Positions 23,198-32,217 of a stretch of DNA of 64,000 bases are shown here, one piece after another. Position 1 is the stretch's first letter, and the number at the start of each line of letters is the position of its first letter. Origin of the DNA: an uncultured Collinsella sp. (GTDB lineage Bacteria > Actinomycetota > Coriobacteriia > Coriobacteriales > Coriobacteriaceae). The stretch is taken from NCBI GenBank assembly GCA_934655755.1, contig CAKUHA010000001.1, forward strand, positions 124,001 through 188,000, read 5' to 3'. Under the pieces are notes generated by a model that was not told the DNA's origin, searched no databases, and was given only the letters and a program-made list of their open reading frames with translations. The translations under genes were made by a program, and so were the position numbers.

Positions 23198-24115
23198 CTA
23201 TTTTCCGAGTGGGGAGAATTCGTCGACGATGAGGTCGAGACATTGCGGAAGCGCGCGGGCACCAAAGACGCCGGAGTTGCTGGAGATGATCTCGCCATCG
23301 AACTGCATGCCCAGTGACGGGGTGCAGGTGATCTTGGCTTCCTTGGTTTGGATGATCTTGAACTGCGGGCGACCGAGCACCTTGCCGGCGGGGTCGAGCG
23401 CGGCTGTGATCACGGTGGGCAGCAGCTGCACGGTTTTTACGGGCTCGATGACCGCGATGTCGACCATGCCGTCGTTCATGCGACAGTTGGGGAACAAGTT
23501 GATGTCGTTTTGGATAACCGAGGTGTTGCCTGCCATGCAGCAGATGCCGTCGAGCTCCTCGACAATGCCGTCATGCTCAATCGTAAAATGCGCCACCGTG
23601 GGATTGGGCGTGGCGAGTGCAGACAGGAAGTAGGCGATCTCACCGATGTCGTTTTTGCTGGGGGCGGCCTTCATCATGATCTCGGCGTCGTAGCCCGAGC
23701 CGGCAATGATGATGAAGCCATGGCGCTTCTCGTTGCCGTTCTCGTCGAGCCAAAAGAGCTCACCCATGTCCGCCTTGACGGTGCGGCCGTCGCGGCAGGC
23801 CTTGGCGAGCGCCGCCGCCTCGGGGGCATTGCCGATGTTGTTGAAGAACAGACAGGCCGTGCCGGAGGGAAAGACGAGCGTGGGGACGCCACATCCGCGC
23901 ATCTGGTCGAGCACGTTGGAGACGGTGCCGTCGCCGCCCGAGACCACCACGCGATCGAACTCGCGAACGTCTGCCACGGCGTCCTCGGGTTCCATGCCGT
24001 CGCCGATAAAGCGCATCACGACTTCGTCGCCGCCCTGCGCGAGGGCGTGCGTGAATGCGAAGATTTCATCTGAGCTGGGGCCCGATGCCGGGTTGTGGAT
24101 GATAAGGCAGCGCAT
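23198..24115 (-). CDS. Diacylglycerol-kinase-type lipid kinase
   Basis: The product has 305 residues. Family members phosphorylate diacylglycerol or related lipids at the membrane using ATP. The nucleotide motif GGDGT is at residues 60-64 within VVVSGGDGTVSNVL. The conserved PSGTACLFFNNI and GSGYDAEIM segments follow, and the C-terminal domain ends DGEIISSNSG...LDLIVDEFSP. The size fits the DgkB/YegS group. It is followed without a gap by a 30-residue membrane peptide. The exact lipid substrate cannot be read from the sequence. Confidence 0.88.
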   Translation of the reverse strand: MRCLIIHNPASGPSSDEIFAFTHALAQGGDEVVMRFIGDGMEPEDAVADVREFDRVVVSGGDGTVSNVLDQMRGCGVPTLVFPSGTACLFFNNIGNAPEAAALAKACRDGRTVKADMGELFWLDENGNEKRHGFIIIAGSGYDAEIMMKAAPSKNDIGEIAYFLSALATPNPTVAHFTIEHDGIVEELDGICCMAGNTSVIQNDINLFPNCRMNDGMVDIAVIEPVKTVQLLPTVITAALDPAGKVLGRPQFKIIQTKEAKITCTPSLGMQFDGEIISSNSGVFGARALPQCLDLIVDEFSPLGK

Positions 24116-24213
24116 ACTTACGTTCCCGTTCTGTGACTAACCGAGTATAGTTGTAAGGCAATGCCGATATCCTACCCGTGTTTTTCGGGCCTAACCTTAT
24201 TCGATGGGTTGAT

Positions 24214-25347
24214 ATGTACATTTCCACACATCAGGCTCTACTCGACTTTTGCCAGCGCGCCCGCGAGTTCGACGCGATTGCCGTCGATACCGAGTTTTTG
24301 CGCGAGCGCACGTTCCATCCGCGCCTGTGCTTGGTCCAGATTGCCACTCCTGCCGAGAGCGTCGCGGTCGATCCTCTAGTGATCGACGACCTGTCGCCGC
24401 TCGCCGAGCTTATGGCCGACGAGAGCGTGACCAAGGTGTTCCACGCCTGCTCGCAGGATATGGAGGTCATGCTCCATACTGTGGGCGTGCTGCCGCGTCC
24501 TATTTTTGATACGCAGGTGGCCGCCGCCTTTTTGGGCGAGCGCCAGCAGATTTCCTACGGCGCGCTCGTGCAGACGTTTTGCGGCGTCTCGCTGCCCAAG
24601 ACCGAGTCGCTGACCGACTGGTCGCGCCGCCCGCTGACCGACAAGCAGATTGAGTACGCGATCGATGACGTCAAGTACCTGATCGTCGCCTATACCGAGA
24701 TGATGAGCCGCCTGCGCGAGCTGGGCCGCGTGGACTGGGTGCTCGACGAGCTCCGACCGCTGGCCGACGAGTCGCACTATCGCGCCGACCGTCACGAGGC
24801 ATTCCGTAAGGTCAAGCGCATCAACTCGTGCAGCCGCCATCAACTGGGCATCGCGCGCGAGCTTGCCGCCTGGCGCGAGGACCGTGCTGAGCGTCGCAAC
24901 ATCCCGCGCAAGTGGGTCATGTCCGACGATACGCTGCTGGCGCTTGTGAAGCGCAACCCCGTGCGCGTCGAGGAGTTCCGTAGCATCCGCGGTACCGATC
25001 AGCTGGGGGAGCGCGATGTGGACGGCGCACTCATGGCCATCAAGCGTGGTGCAAGCTGCCCGCACGACCGTCTGCCGCTCATGGTGCGCGGACACCACCA
25101 GATCTCGCCGGAGTTGGAGAGCGTGACCGATCTTATGTATGCGCTCATTCGCCTGGTTGCCGAGCGTTCGGGCGTGGCGACTTCGGTCATTGCCTCGCGC
25201 GATGACCTTGCCGACTATATTGAGCATCCCGAGCAGAGCCCCTTGCGCGAAGGCTGGCGCTTTGAGCTCGTGGGCTCGCGCCTGGATGATTTGCTTTCGG
25301 GCAATATGGGGTTGACGGTCAAAGACGGCAAAATCGAGCTTTTATAG
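24214..25347 (+). CDS. rnd: Ribonuclease D
   Basis: RNase D is a 3'-5' exonuclease of the DEDD family that trims tRNA and other stable RNA precursors. The product is about 377 residues. Exo I is VDTEFLRERTF near residue 22, Exo II is VFHACSQDMEVM near 80, and Exo III is YAIDDVKYL near 150. A helical HRDC domain follows from about residue 200 (RELAAWREDRAERRNIPRKWVM). ATG 24214 begins the family-like sequence. A start at 24178 would add 12 residues without clear support. Copy B of the structured element begins at its stop codon. Confidence 0.93.
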   Translation: MYISTHQALLDFCQRAREFDAIAVDTEFLRERTFHPRLCLVQIATPAESVAVDPLVIDDLSPLAELMADESVTKVFHACSQDMEVMLHTVGVLPRPIFDTQVAAAFLGERQQISYGALVQTFCGVSLPKTESLTDWSRRPLTDKQIEYAIDDVKYLIVAYTEMMSRLRELGRVDWVLDELRPLADESHYRADRHEAFRKVKRINSCSRHQLGIARELAAWREDRAERRNIPRKWVMSDDTLLALVKRNPVRVEEFRSIRGTDQLGERDVDGALMAIKRGASCPHDRLPLMVRGHHQISPELESVTDLMYALIRLVAERSGVATSVIASRDDLADYIEHPEQSPLREGWRFELVGSRLDDLLSGNMGLTVKDGKIELL

Positions 25348-25497
25348 TTACGCGGTTTTACCAAACCGCGTAACAGCTCGACGCTGCAAACGGCCGAGAG
25401 CGGCAATCTGACGTTCAATCGTCGCTCGCGTACCAAAGTACGCGTCGCTTCTCTTTCACGTCACCTTGCTCGCTCTCGGCCGTTTTCGCTGACGATG
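25347..25497 (+). repeat. Interspersed structured element, copy B
   Basis: The element starts at the rnd stop with hairpin GTTACGCGG-TTTTACCAAA-CCGCGTAAC. A 15-bp perfect stem follows, with 5' arm at 25388-25402 (AAACGGCCGAGAGCG) and its exact complement at about 25470-25484. The stem encloses CTGACGTTCAATCGTC, an inner hairpin CGCGTACCAAAGTACGCG, and TCTTTCACGTCACCTTG. The stem bases differ from copies A and C but still pair. Confidence 0.88.
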
Positions 25498-25577
25498 CCA
25501 AAACATCGATGCTGTCTCGTTGGTTGGGCGAATGGGTAGAATGCCTCCAACGTGTAACTCGATTCGGAGGAATTCGC

Positions 25578-26282
25578 ATGCCTTATTACTATGGATACGG
25601 CTTTGGCATTGACCCGCTGTACCTGCTGGTTGTTCTTGTCTGCACGGTGCTCGGTCTTGTCGCGCAGAGCTATATCAACTCGACGTACAAGACGTGGTCT
25701 AAGGTGCGCTCGGACGGCGATACGGGTGCCACGGTCGCTCGCCGCATGCTCGATGCCAACGGCTGCAACGCCGTGGGCATCAAGGGCGTCGCCGGCGAGC
25801 TCACCGACCATTACAACCCGCAGGACAACAACCTGTATCTGTCGAACGCCAACCGTTCGGGTGGATCGGTCGCAAGCGTTGCTGTTGCCTGCCACGAGGC
25901 GGGCCATGCCGCCCAGCGTCAAAGCGGCTATGCCATGATGAAGGTGCGCACCGCCCTCGTGCCGGTCGTCAACTTTACCCAGAATACCTGGACGATCGTG
26001 CTGCTCATGGGCCTGTTCATGAACATCGCGGGACTCACGACCCTCGCGCTGATCTTCTTCTCGTTTAGCGTGCTGTTCCAGCTGGTTACGCTGCCGGTCG
26101 AGATTGACGCCAGCCGTCGCGCCGTGGCCTACATTGAGCAGTCGGGTATGAGCTCCAAGCAGGTTAACGGTGCCAAGAAGGTGCTGACGGCAGCCGCGCT
26201 TACCTATGTGGCAGCGGCGCTCACCTCGATTATTCAGCTGCTCTACCTTATGGCTCGTTACAACAGAAACTCCAACCGATAA
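25578..26282 (+). CDS. YugP-type membrane zinc metallopeptidase
   Basis: The product is about 234 residues and belongs to the zinc-dependent neutral protease family of Bacillus YugP. It has an N-terminal hydrophobic helix (GIDPLYLLVVLVCTVLGLVA). The zinc-binding motif HEAGH is near residue 112 in ACHEAGHAAQRQSGYAMMKVR, and further membrane helices follow at about 140-180 and at the C-terminus. The active site probably faces the cytoplasm or lies at the membrane. ATG 25578 has CGGAGGA upstream and was chosen over 25509. The gene stands alone, and its substrate is unknown. Confidence 0.9.
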   Translation: MPYYYGYGFGIDPLYLLVVLVCTVLGLVAQSYINSTYKTWSKVRSDGDTGATVARRMLDANGCNAVGIKGVAGELTDHYNPQDNNLYLSNANRSGGSVASVAVACHEAGHAAQRQSGYAMMKVRTALVPVVNFTQNTWTIVLLMGLFMNIAGLTTLALIFFSFSVLFQLVTLPVEIDASRRAVAYIEQSGMSSKQVNGAKKVLTAAALTYVAAALTSIIQLLYLMARYNRNSNR

Positions 26283-26397
26283 CAAATGGGACCGACTGGC
26301 GCCGCGGGGATTTGTGTCCCCGCGGCGCTGTACTATGTGTGGGACTTGAATTCGCGCAGGGCCGGAGCCCTAGTGCACGATGACGAAAGGAGGCTGC

Positions 26398-27849
26398 GTG
26401 GCAGGCTGGAATCTAACCGGCAACAGCGTTTCCGCCGAGTTCGACGGGTCGGACGAGCAGGAGCGCAAAGAGCTCAGCGTAAGCCAGGCGGTCGAGATCG
26501 CCGCCGGCGCGCTCGATGCCATTCCGCAGCTGAGCGTCCTGGGCGAGGTCACGGGCTTTCGTGGCCCCAATGCCCGAAGCGGCCACTGCTACTTCCAGAT
26601 CAAGGACGACTCGGCCGCCGTCGATTGCATCATCTGGAAGGGCGCCTATCTTAAGCGCACCTTCGATTTGCGCGACGGTATGCAGGTGAGCTTTAAGGGC
26701 AGCTTTAATCTCTATAAGCCCACGGGCCGTATGAGCTTTGTCGCCCGCTCATTCTCGCTGGCGGGGGAGGGCCTGCTGCGTCAGCAGGTGGCGCAGTTGG
26801 CCGAAAAGCTGCGCCGCGAGGGGCTGATGGACGAGTCCTGCAAACGTCGCATTCCGGTGTTTTGCTCACGCGTGGCGGTCGTCACCTCGCTTTCGGGCGC
26901 CGTGATCGACGACGTCAAGCGTACGCTGCGCCGTCGCAACCCACTTGTCGAGCTCGTTTGCGTGGGTGCCAAGGTCCAAGGCGAGGGTGCGCCTGCTGGG
27001 CTTATTGAAGGCTTGCGCCGCGCCGCTGCCATTACGCCGGCGCCCGATTGCATTTTGCTCGTGCGTGGCGGTGGTTCCTTCGAGGACCTCATGACCTTTA
27101 ATGACGAGGAGCTTGCCCGCGCGGTGGCGGCCTGTCCCGTGCCTGTAGTGACGGGCATTGGTCATGAGCCCGATACTTCGATCTGCGATATGGTGAGCGA
27201 CCGTCGCGCCTCCACGCCTACGGCCGCGGCCGAATCGGTGGCACCGGCTATTACGGAGCTGGCCGATGTGCTCGAGGCACGTCATCAGCGTCTGGGCGCC
27301 GCGATGGCTTCGATGATCGGGTCGGATCAGGTCGATCTGGAGATGCTCAATCAGCGCGGTCGCCGTGCGTGGGATACCTATACGGCCCGTCTGGGCGATG
27401 CGCTCGATGCAGCTGCATGCCGCCCGTGCCTCAACGACCCAACGATTATGGTCGAGCGTCGCGAGTCGGAGCTTGCCTTGACAGCCGATCGCCTGTCCGG
27501 CGCCATAACGCGCTCGGTTGGGGCCTTCCGCTCCAACTTCGAGCGTCTGCCTGAGCGCCTGGTCGCAAGCACCTCAGGGCTCGATGGCAAGCGGCATGCG
27601 CTCACGCTCGCGAGCTCCCGCCTGGAGCATCAGGGGCGCACGATGTTGAGCAAGCCGGCGTCCGACTTGGGTCGCGCAGCGGCCTCGCTCGACGCCCTGT
27701 CGCCGCTCAAGGTGCTTGCCCGCGGTTACTCCATCGCGTACAGCGATGAGGGCGTGGCTACGAGCGCTAAGACCTTTAAGCCCGGCGACGCCATTCGTGT
27801 GCGTATGGCAGACGGCAATGTGGCGGCAACCGTCGATACGGTCGAGTAG
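26398..27849 (+). CDS. xseA: Exodeoxyribonuclease VII large subunit
   Basis: With XseB this forms exonuclease VII, which degrades single-stranded DNA into oligonucleotides in both directions. The product is about 483 residues. The N-terminal OB fold spans LSVLGEVTGFRGPNARSGHCYF to about residue 115. The catalytic domain contains PVFCSRVAVVTSLSGAVIDD, LVRGGGSFEDL and VVTGIGHEPDTSICDMVSDRRASTPTAAAE. A long helical region follows. GTG 26398 has AAAGGAGG directly upstream and is preferred over ATG 26380, which lies inside the ribosome site. xseB follows after 42 bases. Confidence 0.95.
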   Translation: MAGWNLTGNSVSAEFDGSDEQERKELSVSQAVEIAAGALDAIPQLSVLGEVTGFRGPNARSGHCYFQIKDDSAAVDCIIWKGAYLKRTFDLRDGMQVSFKGSFNLYKPTGRMSFVARSFSLAGEGLLRQQVAQLAEKLRREGLMDESCKRRIPVFCSRVAVVTSLSGAVIDDVKRTLRRRNPLVELVCVGAKVQGEGAPAGLIEGLRRAAAITPAPDCILLVRGGGSFEDLMTFNDEELARAVAACPVPVVTGIGHEPDTSICDMVSDRRASTPTAAAESVAPAITELADVLEARHQRLGAAMASMIGSDQVDLEMLNQRGRRAWDTYTARLGDALDAAACRPCLNDPTIMVERRESELALTADRLSGAITRSVGAFRSNFERLPERLVASTSGLDGKRHALTLASSRLEHQGRTMLSKPASDLGRAAASLDALSPLKVLARGYSIAYSDEGVATSAKTFKPGDAIRVRMADGNVAATVDTVE

Positions 27850-27891
27850 ACCGCGTTTCACAGTGATGGACCTTTAGGAAAGGAAATAGAT

Positions 27892-28158
27892 ATGGCAGAG
27901 AAGACCCCAGTCGAGCAGCTTACGTACAAGCAGGCCTCGCAGGAGCTGGAACTCATTATCCGCAGCTTGGAGTCGGGCGACATGGAGCTCGAGGAGTCGC
28001 TCGAGAGCTACACCCGCGGCGTCGAGCTTCTCAAGAGCCTGCGTACCCGCCTGGCCGATGCCGAGCAAAAGGTCTCGGTGCTCCTGAAGGATGTTGACGG
28101 CAACGACGTGCTCGCCGACGGCGAAGCCGCCAACACCGACGACAACCTCTCGTTCTAA
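27892..28158 (+). CDS. xseB: Exodeoxyribonuclease VII small subunit
   Basis: The product has 88 residues, a usual length for XseB, which wraps around XseA as a helical hairpin. The motif LTYKQASQELELIIRSLESGDMELEESLESYTRG is diagnostic (landmarks ELELIIRSLESG and ELEESLESY). It is preceded by GAAAGGAA and lies in the same transcript as xseA. Confidence 0.95.
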   Translation: MAEKTPVEQLTYKQASQELELIIRSLESGDMELEESLESYTRGVELLKSLRTRLADAEQKVSVLLKDVDGNDVLADGEAANTDDNLSF

Positions 28159-28207
28159 TCATTCCGACCAAATATAATTACTCTGGTCTGTTAGAAAGGA
28201 ACCAACC

Positions 28208-28543
28208 ATGTGTGATTGCATTTTCTGCAAAATCGCCAACCACGAGATCCCCTCGACCGTCGTTTACGAGGACGACCAAGTCATCGCGTTCGACGACCTG
28301 AATCCCCAGGCGCCGGTCCACACGCTCGTGATTCCCAAGAAGCATTACAGTGGCATCGCCGACAACGTGCCTGCCGAGACCATGGGCGCCATGGCTCACG
28401 CCATCCAGGAGGTCGCCAAGGCCAAGGGCCTGGAGGACGGTTTCCGCGTCATCTCCAACAAGGGCGTCAACGCCGGCCAGACCGTCATGCACTTCCACAT
28501 GCACGTCCTCGGCGGCAAGAACCTGGGCGAGAACCTCATCTGA
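28208..28543 (+). CDS. HIT-family nucleotide hydrolase/phosphoramidase (HinT-like)
   Basis: The product has 111 residues. HinT-type proteins hydrolyse AMP-lysine and similar phosphoramidates. The histidine triad is in VMHFHMHVLGG near residues 96-106. The N-terminal CIFCKI zinc/cysteine motif and VYEDDQVIAFDDLNPQAPVHTLVIPKKH are typical. A strong Shine-Dalgarno (GAAAGGA) precedes it. It follows xseB by 49 bases and may share the transcript. Confidence 0.94.
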   Translation: MCDCIFCKIANHEIPSTVVYEDDQVIAFDDLNPQAPVHTLVIPKKHYSGIADNVPAETMGAMAHAIQEVAKAKGLEDGFRVISNKGVNAGQTVMHFHMHVLGGKNLGENLI

Positions 28544-28584
28544 GGGCGCGCGGCCCGTCGCCTTGGCTGCCTTTGGAGTAATCT

Positions 28585-29475
28585 ATGCAGCTTTCTCAAC
28601 TCGAATACCTTCAAGCCGTGGCGAGCTATGGTGGCGTGCGCAAAGCAGCTCGCGCCGTTCATGTGAGTCCGCAGGCCGTTTCGTCGGCAATCAAGAAGCT
28701 TGAATCTGAGTATCAGATCGTTTTGCTCGACCGATCGGCGGGGGAGGCTGTTTTGTCTCCGGTGGGCAGAGAATTTGCGCGTCGTGCACGCGTGATCCTG
28801 GCGCAAGTCGACGATCTCAAAAAGTACGCTCAATCGAGGGGCGATGGCGTTTCGCCCGACGGCCACTTTCGTCTTTACGCCCCCTGTCTTCATGGACGGG
28901 GGCGCCTTTTTGCCGAAAACTGGTACGACTCGTTTGAACGCTTGCATCCTCAGATCCACCTCGATGTGTGGCATCAGCCAACGGCTACATGCTTTGAGTC
29001 GCTTATGCTCGGTATTTCGGATGCAGCCATCTCATTTGAAGAGCCCCGGGACAGCGCCCTTTCTTCGAAATACTTGGGCGAAAAGGAACTCAAGGTTCTT
29101 TCGTGCCCGGCGGGCCATCAATCTGTGGACGCTATGACCATTCGTGAGCTACTGGGCGGCAGGCTCGCTGTTCCAATTAATTTGTCCCCCTGTCTCAATG
29201 CAATCAACCAATGCCCCGAAGCCCAGCTCGTTAATTTCCGCTTCCGTGATGTCGAATACGGAAGCAGGGCTCAGGTTGAGTTTCTTCAAGCCGGGGGATT
29301 GATACTGAGCTTCTCTGGTTCTTCTCTCGCATCGGATGGATCAGAAGTGAGCGAGTGTTCCATTGAAGGATCGCGTGACGTAACTCTGCCTATCTACTTT
29401 TGCTATCGGCATAATGCGTGGACCGATCGACACCAGACGGTTTTCCTTCACCTATTGCGCCATCTCGCTTCGTGA
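28585..29475 (+). CDS. LysR-family transcriptional regulator
   Basis: The product has 296 residues. The N-terminal winged helix-turn-helix is at residues 1-60 (MQLSQLEYLQAVASYGGVRKAARAVHVSPQAVSSAIKKLE; landmarks LEYLQAVASYGG and VSPQAVSSAIKKLE). A co-inducer domain of about 200 residues follows. The downstream MFS gene in the same orientation is the likely target. Base composition is visibly more AT-rich than the flanking xse and ackA genes, and codon choice is less C-ending. This suggests recent acquisition of the pair. The ligand is unknown. Confidence 0.88.
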   Translation: MQLSQLEYLQAVASYGGVRKAARAVHVSPQAVSSAIKKLESEYQIVLLDRSAGEAVLSPVGREFARRARVILAQVDDLKKYAQSRGDGVSPDGHFRLYAPCLHGRGRLFAENWYDSFERLHPQIHLDVWHQPTATCFESLMLGISDAAISFEEPRDSALSSKYLGEKELKVLSCPAGHQSVDAMTIRELLGGRLAVPINLSPCLNAINQCPEAQLVNFRFRDVEYGSRAQVEFLQAGGLILSFSGSSLASDGSEVSECSIEGSRDVTLPIYFCYRHNAWTDRHQTVFLHLLRHLAS

Positions 29476-29594
29476 GACTATTTGGCATCGCGTCGTCAAG
29501 TGAATAGTGACGCTTCGTAACGCATGGTTGACGGCTTTGCCCTCATGCTTTTCCAAGATTCCGAATTAGATTGCTGACTCTTGGAGGGCGGAGC

Positions 29595-30755
29595 ATGAAA
29601 AACCGTACGGTTTTGCTTTATATGACGTTCGTTTTCCTGTCGAACTTCAGCACCATTTTGTATTTTCTGACGGTTTACCTTGAATTCGTCGGATTCTCGA
29701 TGGTGGCGATTTCAAGCATGATGATTGCATACCAAGTGAGCAAGTTCATTCTTGAGGTTCCTACTGGCTATATTGCAGACAGGTTTGGACGAAAGGCGAG
29801 CGGCCTCGTTGGCATTATGGGAATGCTTGTGTACTACGCCGTTCTGCTTCTCGCCCGGTCTCCTCTGCTTTTAATCGGCGCGTTTGCTCTCAAAGGTTTT
29901 GCCGTCGCATGTGTGAGCGGATCCATCGAATCGATTTACATTGACAGTGTCTCTCAGGACCAGCTCGTGAGACTTAATGTCGTTGAGCGTTTTGTCTTCT
30001 ATGCGTCTTATGCCCTTTCTGCTTGTGTGGGCGGTTTCATCTCGTCAGCCAGCGCATATCTCATTGGGCTTTCGGTCGATATCATCGCAATGCTGTTGAC
30101 GTTGGTTGTCGTTGCCTATATTCCTGAGGGACGAAGAGGGGACACCACTGTGACGCCCGGGCGTGGAATTAGCCCGAAGATGATCGGGGACGCAATTGCG
30201 GGCAGCGGCATTCTTCGCTCAGCGTTCATCATGGATTGTTCCCAGGCATTTGCTTTCGTCGCTCTGGAAGATTTTTTCTCACTGCTGCTTGCAGGTCGCG
30301 GAATGAATGCCGTCGCTTCGGGTGTGACCATTGCGGTCCAGCTCCTTGTCTCCGCCTCCATAGGGTTTATTGTGCCCAGTGTGGTTGCTCATGTCGACAA
30401 GGGCCGTTTTGCGCGTATTTGCGGCATCGTTCGTCTTTTCTTGGCTGCTTTGTTTTTGAACCCCTTAACTCCAGCCTATCTATTGTCTGTGTTCTATGTG
30501 CTGCAGACGGTCGCTTACGCGTTGTTTGCTCCGATCAAATACTCAGTTTTTCAAAATGCTGCCGATTCATCGATGCGCTGTTCACTGATTTCGGTTCAAA
30601 GCCAGATGGTGGCGGTGGGTGCTGTTCTTTTCTATCTGCTCAACGCTGTGTTGAGCAGCGTTGCGGACATTCGAGTCGTATTGCTTGTCGCGCTCGGGAT
30701 TTCTTCTTCGGTGTATATCCCCGCGCTATTTCGTCTTACAAGTCAAAGGACATGA
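29595..30755 (+). CDS. Major facilitator superfamily transporter
   Basis: The product is about 386 residues with about twelve hydrophobic segments, starting LLYMTFVFLSNFSTILYFLTV. The loop 2-3 signature GYIADRFGRKASGLVG near residue 62 is the MFS motif A. The function is probably efflux or uptake of a small molecule, with regulation by the adjacent LysR gene. ATG 29595 has GGAGGGCGGAG upstream and was chosen over an upstream codon at 29571. The substrate cannot be assigned. Confidence 0.88.
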   Translation: MKNRTVLLYMTFVFLSNFSTILYFLTVYLEFVGFSMVAISSMMIAYQVSKFILEVPTGYIADRFGRKASGLVGIMGMLVYYAVLLLARSPLLLIGAFALKGFAVACVSGSIESIYIDSVSQDQLVRLNVVERFVFYASYALSACVGGFISSASAYLIGLSVDIIAMLLTLVVVAYIPEGRRGDTTVTPGRGISPKMIGDAIAGSGILRSAFIMDCSQAFAFVALEDFFSLLLAGRGMNAVASGVTIAVQLLVSASIGFIVPSVVAHVDKGRFARICGIVRLFLAALFLNPLTPAYLLSVFYVLQTVAYALFAPIKYSVFQNAADSSMRCSLISVQSQMVAVGAVLFYLLNAVLSSVADIRVVLLVALGISSSVYIPALFRLTSQRT

Positions 30756-30788
30756 GTATTCGTGCATCGATAACTTATATATCAACGC

Positions 30789-30822
30789 AATAAACCCGAG
30801 CGCGAGGGCGTTTGGGTTTATT
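30789..30822 (+). terminator. Terminator after the MFS gene
   Basis: Arms AATAAACCC and GGGTTTATT form a 9-bp stem with T-rich tail 34 bases after the stop. Confidence 0.65.
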
Positions 30823-30875
30823 ATTGAAGCGTATGTAACCTGGCGGCGCCACACCGCCTGTTAGTAGGGAGACAC

Positions 30876-32054
30876 ATGAACGTTCTGGTCGTCAACGCAG
30901 GATCTTCGACCCTTAAGTATCAGGTCATCGATACCAAGTCCCACAAGGTGTCCGCAAAGGGCTCCTGCGAGCGCGTCTGCTTTACCGGCGGTACCTTCAC
31001 CCACGCTGCCAACGGCTCCAAGAAGGTGACCGAGAACATCGAGTTCCCCGACCACAAGGTCGCCATCGAGGTCGTCCTGAAGGACCTCGAGGCCAACGGC
31101 GTCAAGATCGAGGGCATCGGCCACCGCATCGTTCAGGGCGGTTGGTACTTTGGCGATTCCTCCCTCGTCGACGAGGACGTTCTTGCCAAGATCCGCGAGG
31201 TCGCCCCGCTCGCCCCGCTGCACAACAACCCCGAGGCCAACGTTATCGAGTTCTGCCTGGAGCAGTATCCCGACCTGCCCAACGTTACGGTCTACGACAC
31301 CGCTTTCCATTTCAACATGCCCGAGGTCGCCAAGACCTACGCCCTGCCCAAGGACGTCTGCGACAAGCTGCACATCCGTAAGTACGGCGCTCACGGCACC
31401 AGCTATCGCTACATCTCCAAGAAGGTTGCCGAGATGACTAACGGCGAGGCCCGCAAGGTCGTCGTGTGCCACATCGGCTCCGGCGCCTCCCTGTGCGCCA
31501 TCGAGGACGGCAAGTGCATGGACACCACCATGGGCCTCACCCCGCTCGACGGCGTCATGATGGGTACCCGTTGCGGCTCCATCGACCCGGCTACCGTGTG
31601 CTATCTGCAGCGCGAGGGCGGTTACACCTTCGACGAGGTCGACGAGATGATGAACAAGAAGTCCGGCCTCATGGCTGTGACCGGCGGCAAGACCAACGAC
31701 TGCCGTAACGTCGAGGAGCTCGCCGCTGCCGGCGATCCCGAGGCTCAGCTCGCCTTCGATATGTTCGTCTACAAGATTGCCGCCAAGGCCGCCGAGATGG
31801 CAACTTCCATGTGCGGCATGGACACGCTCGTCTTTACCGCTGGCATCGGCGAGCACGCTCCGGCCGTCCGCGCTGGTGTGGCCGACCGTCTGGCCTTTAT
31901 GGGCGTCAAGATGGACCATGCCCGCAACGCCCTGCGCGGCGACGGCGCTTGGTGCCTGTCTGCCAAGGATTCCAAGGTCAAGATCTTCGTCATTCCTACG
32001 GATGAGGAGTTCATGATCGCTTCCGACGTCGAGCGCATCGTCAACGGCAAGTAA
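30876..32054 (+). CDS. ackA: Acetate kinase paralogue 1 (two substituted active-site positions)
   Basis: Acetate kinase makes ATP from acetyl phosphate. The product has 392 residues, a normal length, with VLVVNAGSSTLKYQ, APLHNNPEAN, YDTAFH and GTRCGSIDP. Two positions that are normally His and Asn differ. HGTSH is HGTSY (Tyr177), and HLGNGAS is HIGSGAS (Ser202). From memory of the Methanosarcina enzyme these correspond to His184 and Asn211, near the acetate/phosphate and nucleotide sites. The second copy keeps both residues. Codon bias indicates strong expression. It may have lower or altered activity, or prefer another acyl phosphate. Confidence 0.9.
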   Translation: MNVLVVNAGSSTLKYQVIDTKSHKVSAKGSCERVCFTGGTFTHAANGSKKVTENIEFPDHKVAIEVVLKDLEANGVKIEGIGHRIVQGGWYFGDSSLVDEDVLAKIREVAPLAPLHNNPEANVIEFCLEQYPDLPNVTVYDTAFHFNMPEVAKTYALPKDVCDKLHIRKYGAHGTSYRYISKKVAEMTNGEARKVVVCHIGSGASLCAIEDGKCMDTTMGLTPLDGVMMGTRCGSIDPATVCYLQREGGYTFDEVDEMMNKKSGLMAVTGGKTNDCRNVEELAAAGDPEAQLAFDMFVYKIAAKAAEMATSMCGMDTLVFTAGIGEHAPAVRAGVADRLAFMGVKMDHARNALRGDGAWCLSAKDSKVKIFVIPTDEEFMIASDVERIVNGK

Positions 32055-32217
32055 TTGATGCAAGGGGAGGGGACTGGATGGCCTTGTGCCGTTCAGCCCC
32101 CTTTTATGCGCTTTGGGCGAAGAGTTTAATAGATATTTATTGAATTCTGATAACTTCTTATTAAGGATACGGCCGCCTTATGGTTTGCCGACCGTACTGC
32201 AATCACGAAGGAGTCTC

